Assembly: GCA_035550975.1 (NCBI GenBank)
Contig: DASZOC010000019.1
Span: 1-27,543 of the forward strand
DNA from: DASZOC01 sp035550975
GTDB lineage: Bacteria > Actinomycetota > CADDZG01 > WHSQ01
Direction of reading: 5' to 3'
DNA: 27,543 bases
The stretch's first letter is position 1. Every line of letters begins with the position of its first letter. This document shows, in pieces, positions 21,818-27,543 of the stretch. The notes beneath the pieces were generated by a model. It was not told the origin of the DNA. It saw only the letters and a program-made list of their open reading frames with translations, and ran no database searches. The position numbers and the translations under genes are program-made.

Positions 21818-23398
21818 ATGAGTCCACGCCGCAGGCTGCAGCCTCGAGAGGTCGGTATCGGCCGCCTGTTCGAGACCACCCGAGATGCGGTCATCGTCGC
21901 CGAGGCCCGGTCGCAGGAGATCGTGTTGTGGAACCCTGCCGCCGAAGCCCTCTTCGGCTACAGCCAGGACGAGGCGATCGGGATGCTGGTCGAGGAGCTT
22001 GTCCCGCCCGAGCTCAAGGACAACCACCGGATGGGCATCTCTCGGTATGCGGAGAGGCGGTCCGGACCCTTGGTCGAGGCCCGCAAGCCGGTCGAGCTTC
22101 CCGCCGTCTGTAAGGGCGGCGAGGCCATCGATATCGAGCTCGTCTTCGCCCCGATCGACGGTGGACCAGACGACGGCGTCTATATCGCAGCCTTCCTGAG
22201 AGACGTCACCGAGCGCTCACGTCTCCAGAAGGAGGCAGCAGACGCGCTGGCACATCTCAACCTGATCCTGCAGTCGACCGGTGAGGGGATCTACGGCATC
22301 GACACCGAGGGGATCTGCACCTTCGCGAACTTCGCATGTGCCGAGATGCTCGGCTACCGACCCGAAGAGATGGTCGGCAAGAACATGCATCTGTTGATCC
22401 ATCACACGAAGGAGGATGGAACCCCTTACCCGGTCGAGGAGTGTCCGATCTTCAGGTCGTTCCGGGTCGGCCGCGGCTGTCACGTCGACGACGAGGTGAT
22501 GTGGCGCCGGGATGGCGTCCCCGTGCCGGTGCGTTACTCGGCGTTCCCGATCATCGATCAGGGCGTGGTGTCGGGGGCGGTCGTGAGCATGGCCGACATG
22601 ACGCAGCGCCGCCGCCTCGAGCAGAGCCTGCGCGATGCCAACGCTCGCTTGAACCAAGCGTACGAAACAGAGCGCGAGGCCGTAGAGCGGCTGAAGGCAC
22701 TCGACCAGCTGAAGAACGAGTTCGTGGCGATGGTCGCGCACGACCTCAAGTCGCCGATGACCGTGATCGGGGGGCTCGCAAGCCTGATGGAGTCGCGCTG
22801 GGACGAGCTCGACGATGCCAAGAAGACCGAGTTCCTGGGGCTGATCTCGTCAAACGTGAACAAGCTCGCCGACCTCACCGAGAACGTCCTGCAGGTCGCT
22901 CGGATCGAAGCCAACGAGATCTCCTATGAGGTCGAACCCTTCGATCTGCTCCAGCTGGCTCGCAAAACCGCGGCCGATGTCGTCCCGGTTGACGGGAGCC
23001 GGACGGTTGACATCACTGCGCCCGATGAGTTACCGCCAGTCCTCGGAGACGAGCAGAGGGTGTGGCAGGTGCTGATGAACCTCTATTCCAACGCGCTGAA
23101 GTTTTCGCCCCCAGGCAGCCCCGTCGAGGTCGAGCTGTTGCACACCGACGACGACATGGTGCAGGTCAACGTGCGCGACCACGGCGGCGGCATCCGCCCC
23201 GAGGAGATGGGAAAGCTGTTCGGCAAGTTCTCGCGGCTCACGCAGAGCGGGGACACCGACGTAAAGGGGACCGGCTTAGGCCTTTTCATCTGTAAGCGGA
23301 TGATCGAGGAGCAAGGCGGCAGGATCTGGGCCGAAAGCACCCTCGGTGAGGGATCGACCTTTTCGTTCACGCTTCCGATCGCACCTGCGGGCTCATGA
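21818..23398 (+). CDS. Soluble PAS-PAS sensor histidine kinase
   Basis: A 526-residue kinase with no membrane segment. Two PAS domains occupy about 13-135 (TRDAVIVAEARSQEIVLWNP...FGYS) and 145-265 (STGEGIYGIDTEGICTFANF...LGYRPEEMVGK), followed by a coiled linker (266-300). The HisKA H-box is VAHDLKSPMT with His308. The ATPase domain shows the N box (NLYSNALKFSPPG, Asn425), G1 (DHGGGI, Asp454), F (FGKFSRL) and G2 (GTGLGLFI, 484-491). It should autophosphorylate His308 in response to a cytoplasmic or diffusible signal. The gene overlaps the receiver gene by ATGA and lies between the two LVIVD genes. ATG 21818 has only a weak GGGAG upstream; GGTAT and ATACC repeats flank ATCG at 21786-21799 near the likely promoter. 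Confidence 0.9.
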   Translation: MSPRRRLQPREVGIGRLFETTRDAVIVAEARSQEIVLWNPAAEALFGYSQDEAIGMLVEELVPPELKDNHRMGISRYAERRSGPLVEARKPVELPAVCKGGEAIDIELVFAPIDGGPDDGVYIAAFLRDVTERSRLQKEAADALAHLNLILQSTGEGIYGIDTEGICTFANFACAEMLGYRPEEMVGKNMHLLIHHTKEDGTPYPVEECPIFRSFRVGRGCHVDDEVMWRRDGVPVPVRYSAFPIIDQGVVSGAVVSMADMTQRRRLEQSLRDANARLNQAYETEREAVERLKALDQLKNEFVAMVAHDLKSPMTVIGGLASLMESRWDELDDAKKTEFLGLISSNVNKLADLTENVLQVARIEANEISYEVEPFDLLQLARKTAADVVPVDGSRTVDITAPDELPPVLGDEQRVWQVLMNLYSNALKFSPPGSPVEVELLHTDDDMVQVNVRDHGGGIRPEEMGKLFGKFSRLTQSGDTDVKGTGLGLFICKRMIEEQGGRIWAESTLGEGSTFSFTLPIAPAGS

Positions 23399-23757
23399 AC
23401 GTCCTAGTCGTCGTCGAAGACGACCCCGGCATGCGCGTGCTGATCACCGAGCTGTTGCGCGAAGACGAGCGCTTGCACCTATCGGGGGAGATCACCAACC
23501 TCGAAGATGCGATAGAAGCGGCGAGGACCACGCAGCCCGATCTCATGATCCTCGATCACTTCATCGAGGGCGAGGTTATGGGCTTGCAGGCTGCTCCGAT
23601 GCTCAAGGAGGCCGCACCGGAGGCCTGCATCGTGTTGTTCACCTCTCACGACCTGTCGGTCGAAGCGGACCGGGAGCCGAGCATCGACGCATTCCTCCTG
23701 AAGCGCGACATGAACCAACTGCTCCCCACGGTACGAAGGGTGTTGGGCCTGTCGTGA
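23395..23757 (+). CDS. Stand-alone response regulator receiver domain
   Basis: A 120-residue single-domain receiver. Acidic pocket residues Asp9 and Asp10 (VVEDDPG), the phosphoacceptor Asp54 (LMILDHFIEG), Thr83 (LFTSHD) and Lys103 (AFLLKRD) are all present, so it should accept phosphate. It has no DNA-binding or enzymatic output domain, so it must signal through a protein partner, act in a phosphorelay, or act as a phosphate sink. The ATG overlaps the kinase stop (ATGA), which makes the kinase its obvious donor. The gene ends 21 bases before the stop of the convergent second LVIVD gene. Confidence 0.9.
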   Translation: MNVLVVVEDDPGMRVLITELLREDERLHLSGEITNLEDAIEAARTTQPDLMILDHFIEGEVMGLQAAPMLKEAAPEACIVLFTSHDLSVEADREPSIDAFLLKRDMNQLLPTVRRVLGLS

Positions 23758-23778
23758 GCTGATCCGCCTAGTAGTGGC

Positions 23779-25314
23779 CTAGTTCCCCGGGCTCACGATC
23801 CGGCGGGCGAACCTCTTCACGCCCGCGCCGTCCGTCAGACGTACGACGTAGAACCCGGTGTGGCCGTCGGAGTACCAGACGTCGCCCGTGCTCTCGTCGT
23901 ACGCCGGGGCCGACATAGCGAAAGCCCCCGACTTGAATGGGTAGTAGGGGTTCTCACCCGGCATCAGTGGCTTGTTGAAGTAGGCGATCTCGCGCGGGTC
24001 GGCGGGATCGCTGATGTCGAACACGCGCAGGCCCGACATGATGAAGGTGCAGGCGACGATGTAGGGATCGACGCGGCTAGGCAGAGAGCAGTAGTGCGCC
24101 TGATATCCCTGGAAGGCCTTGTCGTCGCCGGGGTCTTTGGTCTGCTCACCGTTGTTGTTGACTGCAAGTCGCAGGTTCGACACCACGAACGGCTTCTTCT
24201 CGTTCTCGATGTCGATGATGCGTGCCGCTCCGACGTTCTTGCCGGAGCCGAACTCGTCGGTTTCGAGCACGTACTTATGACCGTGGAGCGTGAATGGCGT
24301 CGCGTTCTGCGGTGTGCTGACCTGCGGCCAGGCCAGGCGGCTGACGAGTGTCACGTTCGGGTTGAGAACGCGCTCCTGGATCTCGCTCACGTCCAGGATC
24401 GTGAGTCCGCTGAAGTCGCTGTCGTCGTTGAAAGCAGCCTCTGCGATGTACAGGCGCCTCCCGTCGTTGCTGATCGACACACCGTGCGGCTGGTAATCGT
24501 CCGATGCCCATAGCAACACGGGTGCCTTCGGGTTCGACACGTCGATGGCCGCCAGCGTGTGACCGTAGAGACCCGCGGAATAATACGTCTTGCCATCGGG
24601 CGAGAACCCACCCTCGTGGCCGAGGATGCCCATCGGTGTCGACGACTCGAGGACGGGACGGCGGCAGTCCTCCTTGACGCTGTATATGTCGACGACGCCA
24701 GGCTGCCATGTCGGATACGCGAACACGGAGACCAGCAACCCACGTTTCGTGTTGAGGCGAAGTGATTCATGTGGCGACTGCATGGCCGCCGTCCGCAAGA
24801 TGTCTGTTGCTACCGGCTTGGACGGATCGCTCATGTCCATCACGTAAACGCCCGGGCCCTCTCCCGCCTGCTCCGGGGCGTTATGCGGCCACAGCAATGT
24901 CGAATCCCAGAAGGCACATTCGTGACCGGCAGCGTCGACGTATCGCTCGACGCGGTATCCGCCTGCAGTTCCGTAGTTGGAGACCTGGCGCGCGTTACAG
25001 AAGTAGCCGCGCTTCGCTCGACCGGATTCGAAGTCCTTGAGCGGCGCCTTACCTTGCACCTGTTCCGGGCGCGAGCCTTCATCGCAGGGGATCTGCTTCG
25101 TCGGCGCCGCAGAGGGCTTCGTCGGGCCGAAGTAGCGCGACAGCGAACCCGATCGCTTGACTGCAGGCCCACCGATGACGCCAGAGTGGTCGTGCGCGGT
25201 GCCGGTGTGTGCGTGGACCTCGACGGTCGTAGGGACGACCGCGAGCGCGGCGAAGAGGGTGCCGGCTAAGGCACCAGCAAGCGTGACTCGAAGCCAACGA
25301 TCCGGGCGATCGAT
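23779..25314 (-). CDS. Secreted LVIVD-repeat beta-propeller protein with apparent ATC start
   Basis: An exported protein of about 511 residues. LVIVD-type units include GVYVMDMSDPSKPVATDI, TLAAIDVSNPKAPVLLW, SGLTILDVSEIQER, AARIIDIENEKKPFVVSNL and GLRVFDISDPADPREIAYF; the sequence ends with TGFYVVRL and a short tail. The frame continues upstream of the first usable GTG (25059) through a convincing signal peptide (RWLRVTLAGALAGTLFAALAVV, cleavage near VHA) and a His-rich segment (HTGTAHDHSG). No ATG, GTG or TTG occurs in frame between that peptide and a TAG at 25332. The best start is ATC at 25314, with GGGAGG nine bases upstream; ATG there would be one base different. A one-base sequence difference or a rare non-AUG start both explain this. 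GTG 25059 would remove the signal peptide. Confidence 0.72.
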   Translation of the reverse strand: MDRPDRWLRVTLAGALAGTLFAALAVVPTTVEVHAHTGTAHDHSGVIGGPAVKRSGSLSRYFGPTKPSAAPTKQIPCDEGSRPEQVQGKAPLKDFESGRAKRGYFCNARQVSNYGTAGGYRVERYVDAAGHECAFWDSTLLWPHNAPEQAGEGPGVYVMDMSDPSKPVATDILRTAAMQSPHESLRLNTKRGLLVSVFAYPTWQPGVVDIYSVKEDCRRPVLESSTPMGILGHEGGFSPDGKTYYSAGLYGHTLAAIDVSNPKAPVLLWASDDYQPHGVSISNDGRRLYIAEAAFNDDSDFSGLTILDVSEIQERVLNPNVTLVSRLAWPQVSTPQNATPFTLHGHKYVLETDEFGSGKNVGAARIIDIENEKKPFVVSNLRLAVNNNGEQTKDPGDDKAFQGYQAHYCSLPSRVDPYIVACTFIMSGLRVFDISDPADPREIAYFNKPLMPGENPYYPFKSGAFAMSAPAYDESTGDVWYSDGHTGFYVVRLTDGAGVKRFARRIVSPGN

Positions 25315-25411
25315 CGGACTTTTCCCTCCCTACGGACGACCCCTTTACCTTTCGCCGGGCCTGGCGTGTTTCCTACCGGTGATCGCTCCTCTTCCGAGGA
25401 TCAGCCGACGG

Positions 25412-25430
25412 GGACGGCCTTAGGCCGTCC
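25412..25430 (-). terminator. Hairpin with the stop codon in its loop
   Basis: On the minus strand GGACGGCC and GGCCGTCC form a perfect 8-bp stem whose three-base loop is the TAA stop codon of the small membrane protein gene (25422-25420). No U-run follows. It could end or stabilise the transcript; a plain intrinsic terminator is not proven. Confidence 0.45.
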
Positions 25431-25665
25431 AGCCAAGCAAGACGTCGCCTAGCATCAGAACGCCGAACCAGAGTGCTGCGGCTATCGCTGGAATCACCAG
25501 CGGCTTCCATCGCTCCCGCCGCAGGTGCATCAACCCCCACAGCAGGACGAGCCAGATGCCGAGAAGTCCTGCGACTGCCCACTGCGGCGCCACCAGGCCA
25601 GAGAGAACGTAGAAGTAACCGACTGCCAGGTGCAGTAGGAGCGCAATCCACGCCATCACGGTCAT
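25420..25665 (-). CDS. Small membrane protein of unknown function (81 aa)
   Basis: An 81-residue protein with three hydrophobic stretches: MAWIALLLHLAVGYFYVLSGLV, WAVAGLLGIWLVLLWGLMHL and PLVIPAIAAALWFGVLMLGDVLL, separated by a basic loop (RRERWK). It is an integral membrane protein with the loop expected inside. I do not recognise the family. The ATG at 25665 has no SD site, but TAGATT stands six bases upstream, so it is a likely leaderless gene. The next gene on this strand begins 106 bases downstream (25314). Its stop codon lies in the loop of a perfect hairpin. Confidence 0.65.
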   Translation of the reverse strand: MTVMAWIALLLHLAVGYFYVLSGLVAPQWAVAGLLGIWLVLLWGLMHLRRERWKPLVIPAIAAALWFGVLMLGDVLLGWTA

Positions 25666-25671
25666 GCAACG

Positions 25672-25677
25672 AATCTA
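25672..25677 (-). promoter_or_regulatory. Putative -10 box of a leaderless small membrane protein gene
   Basis: On the minus strand TAGATT (TANNNT) is six bases before the ATG at 25665. The sequence from here to 25806 contains no convincing gene and no tRNA end that might mark an attachment site. Confidence 0.4.
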
Positions 25678-25806
25678 CGTGCCGCTTGGCCCGAGTTCGT
25701 AGTGATGAGCGGGTTGGCCCTCCCGATGAACATGGACATCTCTAGCTACCGTCCTGTTTGCTGAGGCCAGCGAGGACCGGCACCTCATTCGGAATGGCTC
25801 AAGACG

Positions 25807-26847
25807 TTGAAGGAAAGCTTGTCGCAGCCTCCTGATACCACTCTCCTTGGGCCGCGCACCCAGCGAAGAGAGGACCAGTTGGATAAGGGTGCCAGTCTTT
25901 CGGAAACATCTCTGGCGGAATTCCTCCGATCGGAGTGGCTTCCCGCTATCCGCACCACGGTCAGAGCCACAACCTTTTCTCATTACGTGACACATGTGGA
26001 GTGTCAGATCGTTCCTCATCTTGGGCACTTGAGGCTGAACGAGGTTCATGCCCGAACGATCAATTCGTTCTATGCGACGTTGTTGGCACGAGGAAGGGTC
26101 GATGGCAACGGGGGCCTGGCCGCCTCCAGCGTCAGGCGCCTGCATGCAGCGCTTCACAAGGCGCTCAAGGACGCGGTGCGTTGGGGCTACCTCTCCGAGA
26201 ATCCCGTAGATGCAGCAGATCCACCGAAGCTGCGGGCCGAGGAACCGAAGGAGATGGCAACGTGGTCAGCGGCACAACTACGTCAGTTCTTGAATGCCGT
26301 TCGTGACGACAGTCTGCATCCGTTCTGGTTCGTGCTCGCCACTACCGGCATGCGTTGGGGAGAGGCGCTCGGGCTTCGCTGGTGCGACCTCGATCTCGAG
26401 GCGGGCCACATCGTGATCCGACAGAGCATCGTGAACGTCGGCCGCGAGGTGCAGCTATCGACACCGAAGACCAGTCGCAGCCGGAGGGTTGTCGCGATCG
26501 ATCAGAGAACGCGCCAGGTTCTAGGGGAGTTCCGAGCCGGGTGGAACGACGCTGTCTCCACACAGCTGATTTTCGAGCGCTGCTTCCGGGGCGGCATCAG
26601 TCCGACCGCAGCAACTAAGAGATTTCGCCGTCTCATCGAGACTCACGGATTCCCAGTCATCCGCCTGCACGACCTGAGGCATACCCACGCAACCCTCGCG
26701 TTGCAGGCCGGGGTGCACCCGAAGATCGTTTCCGAGCGTTTGGGTCATTCGACCGTGTCACTCACGCTCGATGTCTACAGCCATGCGGTCCCGCACATGC
26801 AGCGGGATGCCGCAGATCAGATAGCTCAAGTGATCTTCGATGAGTAG
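25807..26847 (+). CDS. Tyrosine recombinase / phage-type integrase
   Basis: Up to 346 residues. The core-binding domain (about 35-140) shows TSLAEFLRSEWLPAI and VRRLHAALHKALKDAVRWGYLSENPV. The catalytic domain has all key residues: Arg183 (TTGMRWGEAL), Lys221 (TPKTSRSRR), His288 and Arg291 (HDLRHTHAT), His314 (LGHST) and the nucleophile Tyr324 (DVYSH). It should be an active recombinase. Compared with typical actinobacterial phage integrases, the N-terminal arm-binding domain is absent or reduced to about 30 residues. The start is uncertain: TTG 25807 gives the longest form, but TTG 25879 has a better SD site (AGAGG). The stop overlaps hicA by eight bases. Base composition looks less GC-rich than the genes before it, consistent with transfer. 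Confidence 0.88.
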   Translation: MKESLSQPPDTTLLGPRTQRREDQLDKGASLSETSLAEFLRSEWLPAIRTTVRATTFSHYVTHVECQIVPHLGHLRLNEVHARTINSFYATLLARGRVDGNGGLAASSVRRLHAALHKALKDAVRWGYLSENPVDAADPPKLRAEEPKEMATWSAAQLRQFLNAVRDDSLHPFWFVLATTGMRWGEALGLRWCDLDLEAGHIVIRQSIVNVGREVQLSTPKTSRSRRVVAIDQRTRQVLGEFRAGWNDAVSTQLIFERCFRGGISPTAATKRFRRLIETHGFPVIRLHDLRHTHATLALQAGVHPKIVSERLGHSTVSLTLDVYSHAVPHMQRDAADQIAQVIFDE

Positions 26848-27055
26848 ACGGAAGAGATACACCCAGAAGGCACTAGTCCGCGAGTTGTCCAGACACGGGT
26901 GGACCAAGACGACAGGCGGAAAGCATCAGGTCAAGATGGTGCGAGCAGGGGAGCGGCCCATCACGATTCCTGAGTTCAGAGGTGAAACATTGCCTATTGG
27001 TCTCTCGGAAGCGATCCTTAGGCAGGCTGGAATAGAAGGAGAGAACATAGGATGA
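26840..27055 (+). CDS. hicA: HicA-family toxin (mRNA interferase)
   Basis: A 71-residue basic protein with the HicA dsRBD-like pattern: ALVRELSRHGWTKTTGGKHQVKM, in which His29 fits the catalytic His, followed by RPITIPEFRGETLPIGLSEAILRQAGI, the typical ending. HicA toxins cleave mRNA in the cytoplasm and are held by HicB. The usual Gly-Ser-His is Gly-Lys-His here. The ATG at 26840 lies inside the end of the recombinase gene (eight-base overlap ATGAGTAG), so toxin translation is coupled to the recombinase, and the stop overlaps hicB in ATGA. No separate promoter is evident, which makes this a three-gene operon. Confidence 0.85.
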   Translation: MSRRKRYTQKALVRELSRHGWTKTTGGKHQVKMVRAGERPITIPEFRGETLPIGLSEAILRQAGIEGENIG

Positions 27056-27300
27056 GGCCAATGGAGCTCGACGTTGTAGTCCACCAAGACGGAGAAACAA
27101 ACTCGTACTGGGCCGAAGTCGCGCAGTTGCCCGGTTGCTTTGCCGCGGGCAAAACGCGAGATGAGCTACTCGAGTCTCTTGAGGAAGCGATCGCTTTGTA
27201 CCTGGAAGGTGAGGACGAGGCGAGGATCCTCTCTGCCGACCACATCGAGGGCGTAGAGCGCTTCCGGTTGTCCGCAGACAGGAAGTTAATCCCGGCCTAA
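27052..27300 (+). CDS. hicB: HicB-family antitoxin (short form)
   Basis: An 82-residue acidic protein with the HicB partial RNase H-like fold: VVVHQDGETNSYWAEVAQLPGCFAAGKTRDELLESLEEAIALYLEG, in which LPGC..AGKT is the conserved turn. It should bind and neutralise HicA. It ends soon after the fold (RLSADRKLIPA), without the C-terminal helix-turn-helix or ribbon-helix-helix that lets many HicB proteins repress their own promoter, so autoregulation is unlikely to work in the standard way. The ATG at 27052 overlaps the hicA stop (ATGA); ATG at 27061 is an alternative. Toxin-first order is normal for hicAB. Confidence 0.85.
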   Translation: MRPMELDVVVHQDGETNSYWAEVAQLPGCFAAGKTRDELLESLEEAIALYLEGEDEARILSADHIEGVERFRLSADRKLIPA

Positions 27301-27543
27301 CCGTCCGCTGCTGTTGCGCCACCTCCGCCCTCATGTTCGGAATGAGGTGTAGGAGACCTGGCGGCCAGCGTGACCGGACCCTCCCTTTCTGCTGCTACTG
27401 GCGCAGGCTTTCGTGTCCAATCTGAGATGTGATCTTCCATAGCGAGCAGTGAATGTGCCCCCGGATCAGCTGGCGACGACTTCAGTATGCGAAACTCTGG
27501 CCCGGGCCTAGGCGGAGGGGTGCATGTTCCGAGTCCTTAGCAT
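27301..27543. other. Terminal stretch without a recognisable gene
   Basis: No convincing coding region, RNA gene or insertion-sequence end is seen. One feature is a 6-bp stem, CCTCAT and ATGAGG, with a seven-base loop at 27329-27347, about 30 bases after the hicB stop; it has no U-run. The element may continue past the window. Confidence 0.4.

Larger units (their letters stand above)
25794..27300 (+). mobile_element. Probable integrated element remnant: recombinase plus HicAB
   Basis: Three overlapping genes (tyrosine recombinase, HicA toxin, HicB antitoxin) in a stretch of lower GC than the rest of the window suggest an integrated element or its end. No attachment-site repeat, tRNA target or other phage gene is visible, and the element may continue beyond 27543, so the limits given are those of the genes only. 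Confidence 0.35.

Noticed and set aside
25675..25760. Minus-strand frame ending DVHVHREGQPAHHYELGPSGT as a gene remnant
   Set aside because: It looks protein-like, but no start, SD site or recognisable family was found, and it overlaps the promoter region of the small membrane protein.
25781..27349. CACCTCATTC at 25781 and its inverted copy at 27340-27349 as possible element ends or attachment sites
   Set aside because: A 10-base match over this distance is expected by chance, it is inverted rather than direct, and the matches break at once beyond it.
1..27543. tRNA, rRNA, riboswitch and CRISPR features
   Set aside because: Reading both strands by eye I found no tRNA T-arm context, rRNA-like stretch or repeat-spacer array; a covariance-model search would be needed to exclude small RNAs.

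Overview
The window reads as chromosomal DNA of a high-GC (roughly two-thirds G+C by eye) actinobacterium, probably a member of Actinomycetota known mainly from environmental genomes. The evidence is a mycothiol-dependent maleylpyruvate isomerase-type protein (mycothiol is an actinobacterial thiol), DUF2855, Suc_Fer-like and PPOX-type proteins, many GTG/TTG starts, 4-base start/stop overlaps, and many genes that lack a Shine-Dalgarno (SD) site but carry a TANNNT-like -10 hexamer 6-7 bases before the start codon, as leaderless actinobacterial genes do. No rRNA, tRNA or CRISPR was seen. Names come from motifs read by eye; no database search was run.

Layout. 1-4000: a small acidic protein, a PPOX-fold protein, a secreted SGNH esterase, a secreted DPxGDAN protein with a strong terminator, a DUF2007-like protein, and a divergent pair (secreted unknown; membrane protein with a degenerate GGDEF domain) whose start codons overlap in one CATG. 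4022-6794: a lipid operon of crotonase, patatin and PlsC-like acyltransferase. 6823-7896: a DUF2269 membrane protein, an amphi-Trp protein and a second small acidic protein. 7910-10771: a tight JmjC oxygenase / thioredoxin-like ferredoxin / membrane protein / CutA cluster. 10855-15317: DUF1761, a secreted cupredoxin, GNAT, DUF2855, then an FAD oxidoreductase and an MDMPI protein on the other strand.

15476-25314 is the most distinctive part: a run of secreted proteins comprising a lysyl oxidase with both cofactor residues, a metzincin-like protein with Gln for the first zinc His and a Pro/Ser/Thr linker, a double cupredoxin, a cupredoxin-FN3 protein and two LVIVD-type propeller proteins. A soluble PAS histidine kinase with a stand-alone receiver lies between the two propellers. 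I infer an extracellular copper/quinone redox or matrix-modifying locus; that is a hypothesis from gene content.

25666-27543: a lower-GC tail with a small membrane protein, a tyrosine recombinase and an overlapping HicA-HicB toxin-antitoxin pair, which looks like horizontally acquired DNA. The other element boundary is not visible.
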